Shown here: in pieces, positions 9,252 through 19,361 of the stretch | How the letters are laid out: the number at the start of each line of letters is the position of its first letter | Position numbering within the stretch: position 1 is the first letter of the stretch | Assembly (NCBI RefSeq): GCF_030272615.1 | Contig: NC_081411.1 | Location: 212,965,744-213,025,743, forward strand | Reading direction: 5' to 3' | Length of the DNA stretch: 60,000 bases | Source: Cryptomeria japonica | Taxonomy: Eukaryota > Streptophyta > Pinopsida > Cupressales > Cupressaceae | Notes under the pieces: generated by a model | The model's input: the letters and a program-made list of their open reading frames with translations, nothing else | Databases searched by the model: none | What the model was told of the DNA's origin: nothing | Made by a program: the position numbers and the translations under genes

Positions 9252-9638
9252 CTTCAAGATTATACAAAGCCTTCATCCGGAGAAACAGAGATCAAGTTCC
9301 AGTTATCAAGAGATACATTGGAGGCAATGTTGAGATCTATGTACTATATAAGAGATCAGTTGTCAAATGCTGTAAGTACACACTGAATTGTTTTGCTTTT
9401 GTCATTTTAATGTGAAGAAGAGTAAACAGATCACATTTGTCTATTTAGTATCTACATTTTGAATCTGAGGTTGTCTTTATTAAATTCTTTTTCTTTAATG
9501 TAAAGAATTATAATTTTCTGGTAGGGCTGTATTACCAGTAAGTGTTTTCAGAAAAATGTGAGGCTCTCACTATATCTGCAATGGATCTTTCAGGCTGCAG
9601 CTCCAAGTGGACCAGTACTCAAGAAGCCACGTCAGTAG
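9252..9638 (+). CDS. COMM-domain-like protein, last two exons (partial gene)
   Basis: Exon 9252-9371 (120 bp, 40 codons) follows a CATGCAG acceptor and ends at a GTAAGT donor. The terminal exon 9594-9638 follows TTTCAG and reads AAAPSGPVLKKPRQ then TAG. Both junctions are phase 0, so the frame runs through cleanly. The peptide EIKFQLSRDTLEAMLRS and YIRDQLSNA resemble the C-terminal helix of COMM-domain proteins (COMMD9-like), which in animals form the Commander complex for endosomal recycling. The leucine-zipper-like L/M spacing fits that helix. Upstream exons, including the expected tryptophan-containing start of the domain, were not found. It could be a fragment. The basic tail is unusual. 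An AATAAA at 9951-9956 could serve for polyadenylation. Confidence 0.5.
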
Positions 9639-11282
9639 CATTTTTTCGTCTTTAAGGTCTTTCAAAACAAAGTCCACTTCGCTAAGCCTAACAAAAAACC
9701 CCATTCACAGCACCAGAACGACTTGCATTGTGAGTTTACAAGAATGGATAGCACATATAGAACTAGAGTAAAACTTTATATGTGAAAAACATCAGTAAAG
9801 ATATCAAGCTGCGATACCGGATACCGTGATTAAATATTTCAAACAGAGCTGAATTGATAGATTCTACTGATTATTTGCAACAGTTTTCCAAGGCTTTTAG
9901 CATCATAGTTTTGCATTTACAAAAAGGCATTTCAAAGTTTTTAGAAAAACGAATAAAATGAAGCCATAAAGATGAAATTACATTTTGGGATGCAAAAAGA
10001 TTTAATGTACAAGCATGCCTAGAGATTCTTCCAATAGAAGGGCAAGGAAAATGAAGTCCAATGTTTGCTTGAAAATGTGAAGCCTATGGAGAGTTCACCT
10101 CTTTACGGTTCGCTCCTGAATTTTTTTATATAATGCTAGTCTGCTGGCTATTAATACAAAGGCTTTGGAGGAGTCCAAACGTTTAAAATAATTGAGATAA
10201 ATAAAATTCAAGATAGCAATGTTGTATTCAAAATCCCGACGGTCAAGTATGTAGCCTGATGCTGTAGCCTACATTTGATGTTACATAGAGCATGTTAATT
10301 GTTAGTGATTGAATAGTACTAGCATATCTGATTGAGCTTGAGCTTGAGCTTATTTAGTTTCTCAGTTTGATTTCCCTGTGTACAGAATGTATATTATGAA
10401 ACGAGATGTTTGTATGATTTTTCTAGATGATATTTAGTAGCCCAAATGTTTGGTATAGTTGAGGTGATGCCCAAATATTAGTTATTCTATTTGTTGCATA
10501 GTCTAAATGGTAATTATTTGGTCAAAATGCTTATTCAAGGAGCCATTACATGGAAGCGAAAAGTAGTAAGCTATGCTTGTTTTCGAGTTTTTGGGTTTTG
10601 CAATAACTTATTTTTAGAATGTTTTAGTTAATTGAATAAAGCTGAAAGAATTACAACAGAAATAAAATGCAGTCCAAAGAAAAGGCTGCACAAGAAAAAG
10701 GACCATTTTGAGAACAACAAATCATCAAAATAGCTTTTGAACTTCTAACTTTTATATTATTGTTAAAATTGAAGTGGAGTCATGGTTGATAATTGTTGAA
10801 TAATAAGTCAATAAGCAATTAAATCATGGCTTGTTTGCTTGCTTAATTTTCTTCTTAATCTTTCTATAAGATGGCATTTGTTGTATAATTATTTTGTCTA
10901 GTAAATGAGGATAGATAACATATGATAGAAGATTGTGGCCTGATGAAATATATTTGACTCAGAGCCCTTTCTTTGATTGAAATGGAAACTTTAAACCTTA
11001 ATTGGCTTGGGCAAAATTTCCATCCCTAAGAAAGGAGTACGAAATCAATCTTTTTTTTTTTTTACAAAGTATGAATTCGTCTTATACTGCTGTTGATACT
11101 AAAGGAGATATATAACACAAATGAATTCAAAGAAACTAAAAGAATCCTATTAGTGATACAATGTCATTTTTGAGATCATTTGAGAAAGAATATTAATTGT
11201 GATAAGCCCAAGGGAACAATGGTTGAAAATCTAAGGGTATTGTTATATAAGTTGAATGATTATTTATTATTGTTTTGGGAAA
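9639..11282. other. 3' flank and AT-rich spacer
   Basis: The first 300 bases would be the 3' UTR of the COMM-domain-like gene. The rest has no supported gene. Minor features are a triple GAGCTT run near 10335-10352 and a T12-type tract near 11050-11062. Confidence 0.4.
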
Positions 11283-11297
11283 CCATATTATTGTTTT
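11283..11297. repeat. left target-site duplication of the LINE (candidate)
   Basis: CCATATTATTGTTTT here recurs exactly at 51436-51450. The trailing T's may belong partly to the LINE poly(A) tail, so 11-15 bp are shared. Confidence 0.7.
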
Positions 11298-11585
11298 TTT
11301 TTATTAAAGATAATAGAGTAATACAAAAGTAGAGAGTGTCTATGCACAGTATAGCAGAAATGACAGATTAAATACATTAGGTGACACTATAAAGTCTCAA
11401 CCCCACAGGTTGTCATATCAGAATTGATTTATAAAAAGGGACATTCCGTCCGATTATTGTAGATAACCATTGTTGAGTTCATTCAAAAAGAGTGTTGTAG
11501 TCTTCATCATCTGTCCATGCAATCTAACCTTGCTGGCCTTCCATCCAGATCTACCTCATTCTTGCAAAGTTGGGGAGTGGGAAGG
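11294..11585 (-). other. LINE 3' UTR and poly(A) tail
   Basis: On the minus strand the LINE runs past its last coding region and ends TTTAATAAAAAAAAA at 11294-11308. The first ~115 bp (11585-11470) continue the C-terminal reading beyond the zf-RVT domain. The rest is noncoding. Confidence 0.7.
11581..11585. repeat. left target duplication of the chromovirus, GAAGG
   Basis: It pairs with GATGG at 19357-19361 (4 of 5 bases). The mismatch is most simply a later mutation. Confidence 0.55.
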
Positions 11586-13174
11586 TGGTGAAGGAGCACC
11601 TAGTTTTGAGTTCAACTTCTTCATTTTGGTGTGTTTGTTAATAGTTTGGTTTGAGATGGTGAGTAAGAGTCTTGTCTTAGGTCCTCATATGTTTTTGAAA
11701 AGTGTTGGTAGGTTGAATGTCCTTAGGACAATGCATTTGCTCAATTTTGGCTTGTAAGTTCTTGTAAGCCTAAAATGGCATAATCTTGCATTTTGATGAA
11801 AAATGTCTTTAATAGCCTTGTTTGGCATTGACACATGTTAATGTAATAGTCTTTAGTCATCCTAGATGGTTTGGAGGAGAAAACAAAGCATGTAAAGCAA
11901 AAATGCACTTTTTTGGCAAAAGTTGTCAGAGTTGCTTGACAACTTTTTGCAACATTGAGCAACTTTTTGCATTTTTGAGCAAAGGGTTGGTTAGGAAACC
12001 GATGAAGAGTTAGTTAGGCAAAAAATTACATATAAATGCCCTGAGAATGAATGGAATGAGGTTGTTGAACGCCTGAAGTAGATTGGAATACAAATTGGAG
12101 ACCATTTTTGAGTTTTACCTTGCATTTTTCAAGAATTAGAGCAACAATCCGTACTTGATGGATTGATTGCATTGTTGTTCTTTGTTTGTTGTTTTGTACA
12201 TGTTCTTGTAGTGCTCAGGGAACATTTTGGTTAGTTTTATTGCAGGTTTGAATCGAGTTTTCAATTTTGCAAGCTCTCGGCCTGAGTAAGGGTTTGAGAG
12301 GCTCAAACATGGTTCCAGCTTGGTTCCAGCTTGAAGTCCTTTGAGTTCTTCTCAATAACTCTTGGGAATCGGGAATCGAGCCATGGAACCTTTGTACAAT
12401 GTACATATTCTTTATTTTCCTTTGGAGGTCATTGAAAGGCCAATGAGCATCATTTCCTAAGCGAGCTCAGTCATAGCCCAGTTAGGAAATGAATGAAATT
12501 ATATAAGTGCTTGTAGGGATGAGCAGGGTTGGAAGTGCAGACTGTTTGACATGAGCAAGTGAGGTGTGGCAGAGCATATGTGTGAGTTTGGAGGTGTGGC
12601 AAATCAAGTAAGACACCAAACCCTTAGAAAAAGACCAAAACAAGCCAAAAACCACCTAAAACAAGCATTTCTTGAGTTCCGTACTTGTACGGTCATACTG
12701 AGATTTCTCATGTCATAAATTGGAAAGTACTCCAAAAAGGGTATCTTGATCATCAAAGCGTTTGTGTGGGTCTTTGGGGAAATTGTGAGAAAATTCACAA
12801 AAATCGGTTAGGTAGGGCTAGTTGGGGCTCTAGGGCTACTAGGCCTAGAAAATAGGGAAAGGAAGGATCGATGAGGAAATGAATCAAAGCCATACTCAAA
12901 ACCAGTTGATTACCCTTGGAAAACATCATAAACACCTACTACAACCTCTGCTAGTATTTGTTAAGAGATTGAGAGTGTGAGGTTGGATTTACCCTTGTGA
13001 ATCCAAACCATGCCTGAGCAACCAGTGAGCACATCTTGATTAGGAGCACTCCTAGAGAGTTGAGATGTCTAAATTGACTAGTAGACCAGGTGAACAATGA
13101 AGGGAGCCCACTAGGACAACACTTGACTGCCCTTAGACAAGAAATTAATTCTCTTTGATGATACCTCCTCATCA
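11586..13174 (+). repeat. chromovirus 5' LTR, 1589 bp
   Basis: It starts TGGTGAAGGAGCACC and ends CTCATCA. It aligns along its length with 17789-19356, with scattered substitutions and a short duplication (TTCCAGCTTGG) near 12315-12335 that the other LTR lacks. Confidence 0.92.
12031..12037 (+). promoter_or_regulatory. TATA box of the chromovirus 5' LTR
   Basis: CATATAAATGCCC is conserved at the matching place in the 3' LTR (18233-18239). Confidence 0.55.
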
Positions 13175-13177
13175 TAG

Positions 13178-13189
13178 TGGTATCAGAGC
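13178..13189 (+). other. chromovirus primer binding site (tRNA-iMet)
   Basis: TGGTATCAGAGC lies three bases past the LTR end, an exact match to the initiator tRNA complement. Confidence 0.92.
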
Positions 13190-13211
13190 AACCAAGATTT
13201 GGGAAGAAGCC

Positions 13212-14327
13212 AGTACATGATAGACATTGAATCAGTAGGAGAGAATAGTCTAAGGATGGTGACCAATGCAGAACTAGTCAAGAAGGTAGAAGACCAAGAT
13301 GAAGAAAATAGGCTCCAGAGAAAGATTACTACAATTGGAGAGCAAACTAGACGTAGTTGAAGATAAAACTGAGAAAGTGACAATCAAGGTCAATGAGGGG
13401 AAGGGTAAAGAAGTTGTAGAAGAGGATAGGACTCCTGAACCAGACCCTATTCTACCTGAAGAACCTTTCCTTAAAGCAATCAAAGCCTTAGGAGGAAAAT
13501 CCCTAGGAGTGCCACTTTTTTGTGGAAAAATGGAGCCCGAGGTAGTCTTGGAATGGATAGAGGGATTGGAGAATCACTTTGAATGTGATGGAATCAGTGA
13601 GACACAAAAGGTGAAGGTGGCCAAGTCCAGATTGAGAGGGGCAACATTGACTTGGTGGAAATTTATTCAAGAAGAGAGGCAAAAAGAGGGCAAGAACACA
13701 ATAGCTACTTGGAAGGGCATGTTAGCCAAGGTGAAAGAGGCATACATCCCTGAAGATTATGAGATCCAGTCGCATAAGAGGAGACAAAATTTGAGACAAT
13801 GAGACTTGGATGTGGGTAGCTACACTGAGGAATTTCAGAAGTTGTGTCTGAGATCCAAGGTGGTAGAGGATGAGAGCATCAAGGTAGCCAGATACTTAAA
13901 TGGCTTGAGATGGAATATTCAAGAGGAATTAAGCTTGTTATGCCCCAACACCATGCACAAGTGCTATCAGTTGGCACTAAAAGTGGAGGAAAAAAGCAAT
14001 AAGAAACAAGAACAAAGCAATAGAGGCAGAGGTAGGGGAAGAGATGGCAGAGGTCAGAGAGGTAGTTTTGGTGGAAGAAGTGTAGACCAAAGAACCCAAG
14101 GGGAATCCAAGTTGGTTGAGCAAAGTGGGGATTCCAATAGCAAGAGCAGCTGTAGAGGAAGGGGATCTAGCAACTCTAATAGAGGAAGGTCTAGTGGATC
14201 AGGAAGAGGGTCCTATTTTGCCACCATGAAGTGCTACAATTGCCATCAACTTGGACACCCGACCTATAGATGCCTTGAGAACTCTTCTTCATCCCAAGGA
14301 GGTGAGAGGAGAGTAAATTATGCTTAA
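13212..14327 (+). pseudogene. chromovirus Gag with CCHC zinc knuckle
   Basis: The first ATG after the PBS is near 13212. A frame change near 13300-13350 leads into the long frame beginning at 13299. The capsid (Retrotrans_gag) signature appears as PLFCGKMEPEVVLEWIEGLE and then LRGATLTWWKF, followed by a YTEEFQKLC segment. A Gly/Arg/Ser-rich stretch and the knuckle CYNCHQLGHPTYRC (about 14231-14272) close the domain, which binds RNA. In-frame stops are TGA at 13800-13802 and TAA at 14325-14327, so the chain is cut twice although the frame continues across both. It continues directly into the protease. Confidence 0.9.
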
Positions 14328-14829
14328 GAGGATGCAACAAACATGAAAGCATTAGAAGTAAGTTTGGATTCAGAGGTTGGAGAGAACCTCATGATAAGGA
14401 GAATCTTGATTAAAGAACCGGTTAAGGAGGAACCTAACCAAAGGAGATCCTTGTTAAGAATAAAATGCAAGATCATTGGAAAGGTATGTAGAGTGGTAGT
14501 GGATTCAGGATCCACGGAGAGTAAGCTCAATCTGCCAAGAATACCACATAGTGATCCTTATAGAGTTACATGGCTCAACAAAGGGCAACATGTTCTTGTA
14601 AATGAACAAACTTGGGGTGGAGTTCACTATAGGAGGCTACAAAGATAAAATCTTGTGTGATATCTTGCCCATGGATGCTCACCACCTACTCCTAGGTAGG
14701 CCATGGTAGTTTGACAGAAAGGCAATACACCATGGAGAGAAGAATGCTTATACCTTCCAAAAGGATGGAACCACCTACAAAATCCAGTCCATAGGAGACC
14801 AAGTAGAGGGAAGATCCAAAGGTCCTAAT
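14328..14829 (+). pseudogene. chromovirus aspartic protease
   Basis: The active-site motif VVVDSGST is present near 14497-14520 in the same frame as Gag. Directly after it the usual hydrophobic stretch is missing: the reading jumps from DSGST to KLNLP after two residues, so about ten codons appear deleted. A one-base shift near 14615 then changes frame. The second conserved protease element, HHLLLGRPW, is read near 14680-14705 and is followed at once by a TAG. Maturation of the polyprotein could not occur from this copy. Confidence 0.85.
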
Positions 14830-16305
14830 GTGTTGCTGGTTGGTGAGAAAGAGTTCATTAACACCCTCAAGGAGGGAGAAGGAGCGGGGTTTGTGATTGT
14901 TGTGAAGCCAAAAGAGGATAGCAAGGAGAGGAAGGTGATAATTCCTAAAGAAGTGCAACAGGTCCTAAATCAGTTTGAGGACATCATTAGTGATGGAACA
15001 CCAACTACATTGCCTCCTCAACATGCCATAAGTCATCAAATTGACTTTATACTTGGAGCTTCTTTGCCCAATAAGGCAACTTATAAAATGACACCGGATC
15101 AGAACAAGGAGATAGCCAAGCAAATACAAGAGCTCCTAGACAATGGACTAATCAGGAAGAGCATCAGCCCATGTGCAGTACCCACCGTTTTGGCTCCAAA
15201 GAAGGGAGGTACTTGGAGACTTTGCACTTACTCTAGAGCCATAAACCGGATTACTATAAGATATAGATTTCCCATCCCAAGAATTGAAGATTTGATGGAT
15301 TGTTTGGGAGGTGCTGAATACTTCACCAAGATAGATCTCAAGAGTGGTTACCACCAAATTAGAATAAAGGAGGGTGATGAATGGAAGACAACCTTCAAGA
15401 CTACAGAAGGACTCTATGAATGGCTTGTTATGCCATTTGGACTCACAAATGCCCCTAGCACATTCATGAGACTCATGAATGAAGTACTCAAGGACTACAT
15501 TGGTAAATTTGTTGTTGTTTACTTAGATGACATCTTAATTTTTAGCAAGTTTAAAGATGAGCATCTTAAGCATATAGAAATTGTCTTGAGTAAACTATGT
15601 GATGAACAACTAACCATCAATTTGGAGAAATGTGAGTTTATGAAACATGATTTGGTGTATCTTGGGTTTGTAGTCTCAAGAGGTGACTTGAAGATGGATA
15701 CCTCTAAGGTGGAAGCCATAATCAGTTGGCCCACACCTAGGACAACAAGTGAAGTGAGAAGTTTCCATGACTTGGCTCAGTTTTATAGGAAGTTCATAAG
15801 AGGGTTCAGTGAAATATGTGCACCCATGCTTGAGACAATCAAGGGAGGTATGAGAACCAAGTTTTTATGGACAAAGGAAGCACAAAAAGGTTTTGATCTC
15901 TTGAAGACAAAGATGGCTACTCAACCGATACTTATCCTACCAAGCTTTGACAAGCTCTTCACAATTGAATGCGATGCAAACAACATAGCGGTTGGAGCAG
16001 TTTTGAGTCAAGACAATAGACCGGTTGCCTTCTTCAGTGAGAAACTCAATGATGCAAAGAAAATGTATTCCTCCTGTGATTTGGAATTGTATGCACTTGT
16101 CCAATCTCTTAGGAAATGGAGACATTATTTGCTACCTAAGGAATTTGTGGTTTATACTGATAATCAAGCTCTTAGCTTCCTTAATTGTCAAGAAAAGTTA
16201 AACGTTAGGCATATTAAATGGGTAGAGTATTTGTAGTCATATACCTTTACCATTAAACACAAGAAAGGACAATGTAATAAGGTAGCTGATGCATTGAGTA
16301 GGAGG
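14830..16305 (+). pseudogene. chromovirus reverse transcriptase and RNase H
   Basis: This is a long open stretch of 468 codons, 14830-16236. RT motifs in order are WRLCTYSRAIN, FTKIDLKSGYHQIR, MPFGLTNAPSTF and catalytic VVYLDDILIFSK (about 15515-15550). RNase H follows with FTIECDANNIAVGAVLSQ, the E in DLELYAL and VVYTDNQAL. All catalytic acidic residues seen are intact. A TAG at 16234-16236 interrupts it shortly before the end; the frame continues through KGQCNKVADALSR. This is the best preserved part of the element. Confidence 0.93.
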
Positions 16306-17560
16306 TTACTAACAGTGCAAAAAGTGCAGCTTAAAAGCATTGGAGTGGATAGTTTCAAGGAATTGTATGAAGAAGATGAAGACTTTGTTGTTGCCTACAA
16401 GGTTTGCCAAGGGTTTGGAAACCATTTTCACAGTGAATATGCAGATTACACCTTGCAAGATGGCTTTTTGTTCAAAGGAGGACAACTATGTGTGCCTAAA
16501 GGGTCTATGAGAGAAAACTTGATGCAAGAGAAGCATAATGGATGCTTGAGTGGACATTTTGGTTTGAACGAGACTTTGGAACTTGTCCAAAAGTTCTACT
16601 TTTGGCTTTAAATGCAAAGAGATATCAGAAGATATGTGGAGCAATGTGTGATTTGCCAAAGAGCTAAGGGTATGGGAGTGTGTAAGCATGGACTTTGTGG
16701 TTGGTTTGCCTAAAACCAAATCAAGTTTTGATAGCATCTATGTTGTGGTAGATAGGTTTAGTAAGATGGCTCATTTTATTCCATGCAAGGTCACTCATGA
16801 TGCTAGTCACATTGCTCACTTATTTTTCAAAGAGGTTATTAGGATTCATGGTTTACCTATCAGCATTATGTCAGATAGGGATGCAAAGTTTATTGGTCAT
16901 TTTTGGAAAACTTTGTGGCAAAGATTAGGTACTAATTTGTCTTTCAATTCAACCTATCATCCCCAAACAAATGACCAAACTGAGGTGGTCAATAGAACAC
17001 TTCGGAATCTACTTAGATTCCTAACAAAAGAGTATGGTCAAGCTTGGGATCAGATCATCCATTAGGCTAAGTTTGCCTACAATGATAGTGTGAATAGGTC
17101 AACCGGTAGAAGTCCTTTTGAGGTGGTGTATGGCTTTCATCCTAGAGGATTTTTGGAGCTCAGAGATGTGGGAAAGATGGGGCATCGGAGTGGACATGCC
17201 TTGGACATGGCCCAATGAATGCAAGAGGTTCATGAGCAGGTTAGGACAACCCTATTGGACAGTACTCAAAAGATCAAGGACAGAGTGGATGAGAAAAGAA
17301 AAGACATCCAATTTGTTGTTGGTGACATGGTGATGGTACATTTGAACAAGGCAAGACTTCAGAAAGGTGTCCTTAGCAAGCTTCAGATGAGGAGGATAGG
17401 TCCTTGCAAAGTTTTGGCCAAGTATGGCAACAATGCATACAAGATAGACTTACCTGGTGATATGACTTTGTCACCCATTTTCAATGTGGAAGATTTGGTG
17501 CAGTATAAGGGCACACTTCCAGTAGAAGATAGCAGAGTTTCAGAGGTCTCTCAAGCACTT
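16306..17560 (+). pseudogene. chromovirus integrase
   Basis: The HHCC zinc finger is readable: H in KHNGCLSGH near 16533-16560 and the pair CVICQ near 16645. The core gives MDFVVGLP (16688), SDRDAKF (near 16870) and QTEVVNR (near 16977), so D, D and E are all kept; the neighbouring G of NGQ is changed to D. A stop lies at 16609-16611. About 75 bp seem deleted between GGTATG (16670) and the core start, removing the usual linker. Further stops are at 17063-17065 and near 17216. The GPY/F-like region MRRIGPCKVLAKYG is near 17390-17420. Confidence 0.92.
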
Positions 17561-17589
17561 TCAGACCTGCCCTTACCAGCTGCACCCAT

Positions 17590-17767
17590 TCCCCAAGCCG
17601 AGAAGGTGTTAGATTCTAGAATTTTGAAGAAAACAACTCATACCGCCTACATGGAGCACTTGGTCAAGTGGCAACACCTTCCCACATCAGAGGCTACTTG
17701 GATACCTGAGGCAAACTTCTCTAAGCATGGAGTTCCACTTTCTTTGCTGCCTCAAAGAGTCACTTGA
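17590..17767 (+). CDS. chromodomain at the C-terminus of the integrase
   Basis: The tail of the 182-codon frame 17219-17767 reads VLDSRILKKTTHTAYMEHL then VKWQHLPTSEATW, the compact fold of retrotransposon chromodomains (Y/V-K-W and the SEATW motif). In chromoviruses it tethers the integration complex to histone-marked chromatin. The domain is complete and uninterrupted here, although the integrase before it is broken. The stop is TGA at 17765-17767, 10 bp before the PPT. Confidence 0.9.
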
Positions 17768-17776
17768 CTTCTTTTC

Positions 17777-17788
17777 TTTGGGGGAGTA
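17777..17788 (+). other. chromovirus polypurine tract
   Basis: TTTGGGGGAGTA runs up to the TG of the 3' LTR. Confidence 0.85.
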
Positions 17789-19356
17789 TGGTGCAGGAGC
17801 ACCTAGTTTTGAGTTCAACTTCTTCATTTTGGTGTGTTTGTTTATAGTTTGGTTTGAGATGGTGAATAAGAGTCTTCTCTTAGGTCCTCATATGTTTTTG
17901 AAAAGTGTTGGTAGGTTGAATGTCCTTAGGACAATGCATTTGCTCAATTTTGGCTTGTAAGCCCTTGCAAGCCTAAAATGGCATAATCTTGCATTTTGAT
18001 GAAAAATGTCTTTAATAGCCTTGTTTGGAATTGAGACATGTTAATGTACTAGTCTTTAGTCATCCTAGATGGTTTGGAGGAGAAAACAAAGCATGTCAAG
18101 CAAAAATGCACTTTTTGGCAAAAGTTGTCAAAGTTGCTTGACAACTTTTTGCAACGTTGAGTAACTTTTTGCATTTTTAAGCAAAGGGTTGGTTAGTAAA
18201 CCGATGGAGAGTTAGTTAGGCCAAAAATGGCATATAAATGCCCTGAGAATGAATGTAATGAGGTTGTTGAACGCCTGGAGTAGATTGGAATACAAATTGG
18301 AGACCATTTTTGAGTTTTACCTTGCATTTTTCAAGAATTAGAGCAGCAATCCATACTTGATGGATTGATTGCATTGTTGTTCTTTGCTTGTTATTTTGTA
18401 CATGTTCTTGTAGTGCTCAGGAAGCATTTTGGTTAGTTTTATTGCAGGTTTGAATTGAGTTTTCAATTTTGCAAGCTCTCGGCCTAAGTAAGGGTTTGAG
18501 AGGCCCAAACATGGTTCTAGCTTGAAGTCCTTTGATTTCTTCTCAATAACCCTTGGGAATCGAGCCATGGAACTTTTGCACAGTGTACATATTCTTTGTT
18601 TCCTTTGGAGGTCATTGAAAGGCCAATGAGCATCATTTCCTAAGAGAGCTCAGTCATAGCCCGTTAGGAAATGAATGAAATTATGCAAGTGCTTGTAGGG
18701 ATGAGCAGGGTTGGAAGTGCAGAGTGTTTGGCATGAGCAAGTGAGGTTTGGCATAGCATATTTGTGAGTTTGGTGGTGTGGAAGATCAAGGAAGACACCA
18801 AACCCTTAGAAAAAGACCGAAACAAGCAAAAAACCACCTAAAACAAGCATTTCTCGGGTTTTGTACCTGTACGGTCATACTGAGATTTCTCATGTCATAA
18901 ATTGGAAAGTACTCTAAAAAGGGTATCTTGATCATCAAAGTGTTTGTGTGGGTCTTTGGGGAAATTGTGAGCAAATTCACAAAAACCGGTTAGGTAGGGC
19001 TAATTGGGGCTCTAGGGCTACTAGGCCTAAAGAATAGGGAAAGGAAGGAGCAATGGGGAAATAAATCAAACCCATACTCAAAACCAATTGATTACCCTTG
19101 GAAAACATCATAAACACCTACTACAACCTCTGCAAGCATTTGTTAAGAGATTGAGAGTGTGAGGTTAGATTTACCCTTGTGAATCCAAACCATGCCTGAG
19201 CAACCAGTGAGCACATCTTGATTGGGAGCACTCCTAAAGAGTTGAGATGTCTAAATTGATTAGTAGACCAGATGAACAATGAAGGGAGCCCACTAGGACA
19301 ACACTTGACTGCCCTTAGACAAGGAATTAACTCTGTTTGAGGATACCTCCTCATCA
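17789..19356 (+). repeat. chromovirus 3' LTR, 1568 bp
   Basis: It starts TGGTGCAGGAGCACC and ends CTCATCA, followed by GATGG, the presumed target duplication. The TATA box is at 18233-18239. Confidence 0.92.
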
Positions 19357-19361
19357 GATGG

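Larger units (their letters stand above)
11586..19356 (+). mobile_element. Ty3/gypsy chromovirus, 7.8 kb, inserted in the LINE
   Basis: The order is 5' LTR (11586-13174), iMet PBS (13178), gag with CCHC knuckle, protease, RT, RNase H, integrase, chromodomain, PPT (17777-17788) and 3' LTR (17789-19356). RT before integrase marks Ty3/gypsy, and the chromodomain after integrase marks a chromovirus. All genes are in one direction. It is disabled by several stops, at least one frameshift and two apparent deletions (in protease and between the integrase zinc finger and core). Confidence 0.95.
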
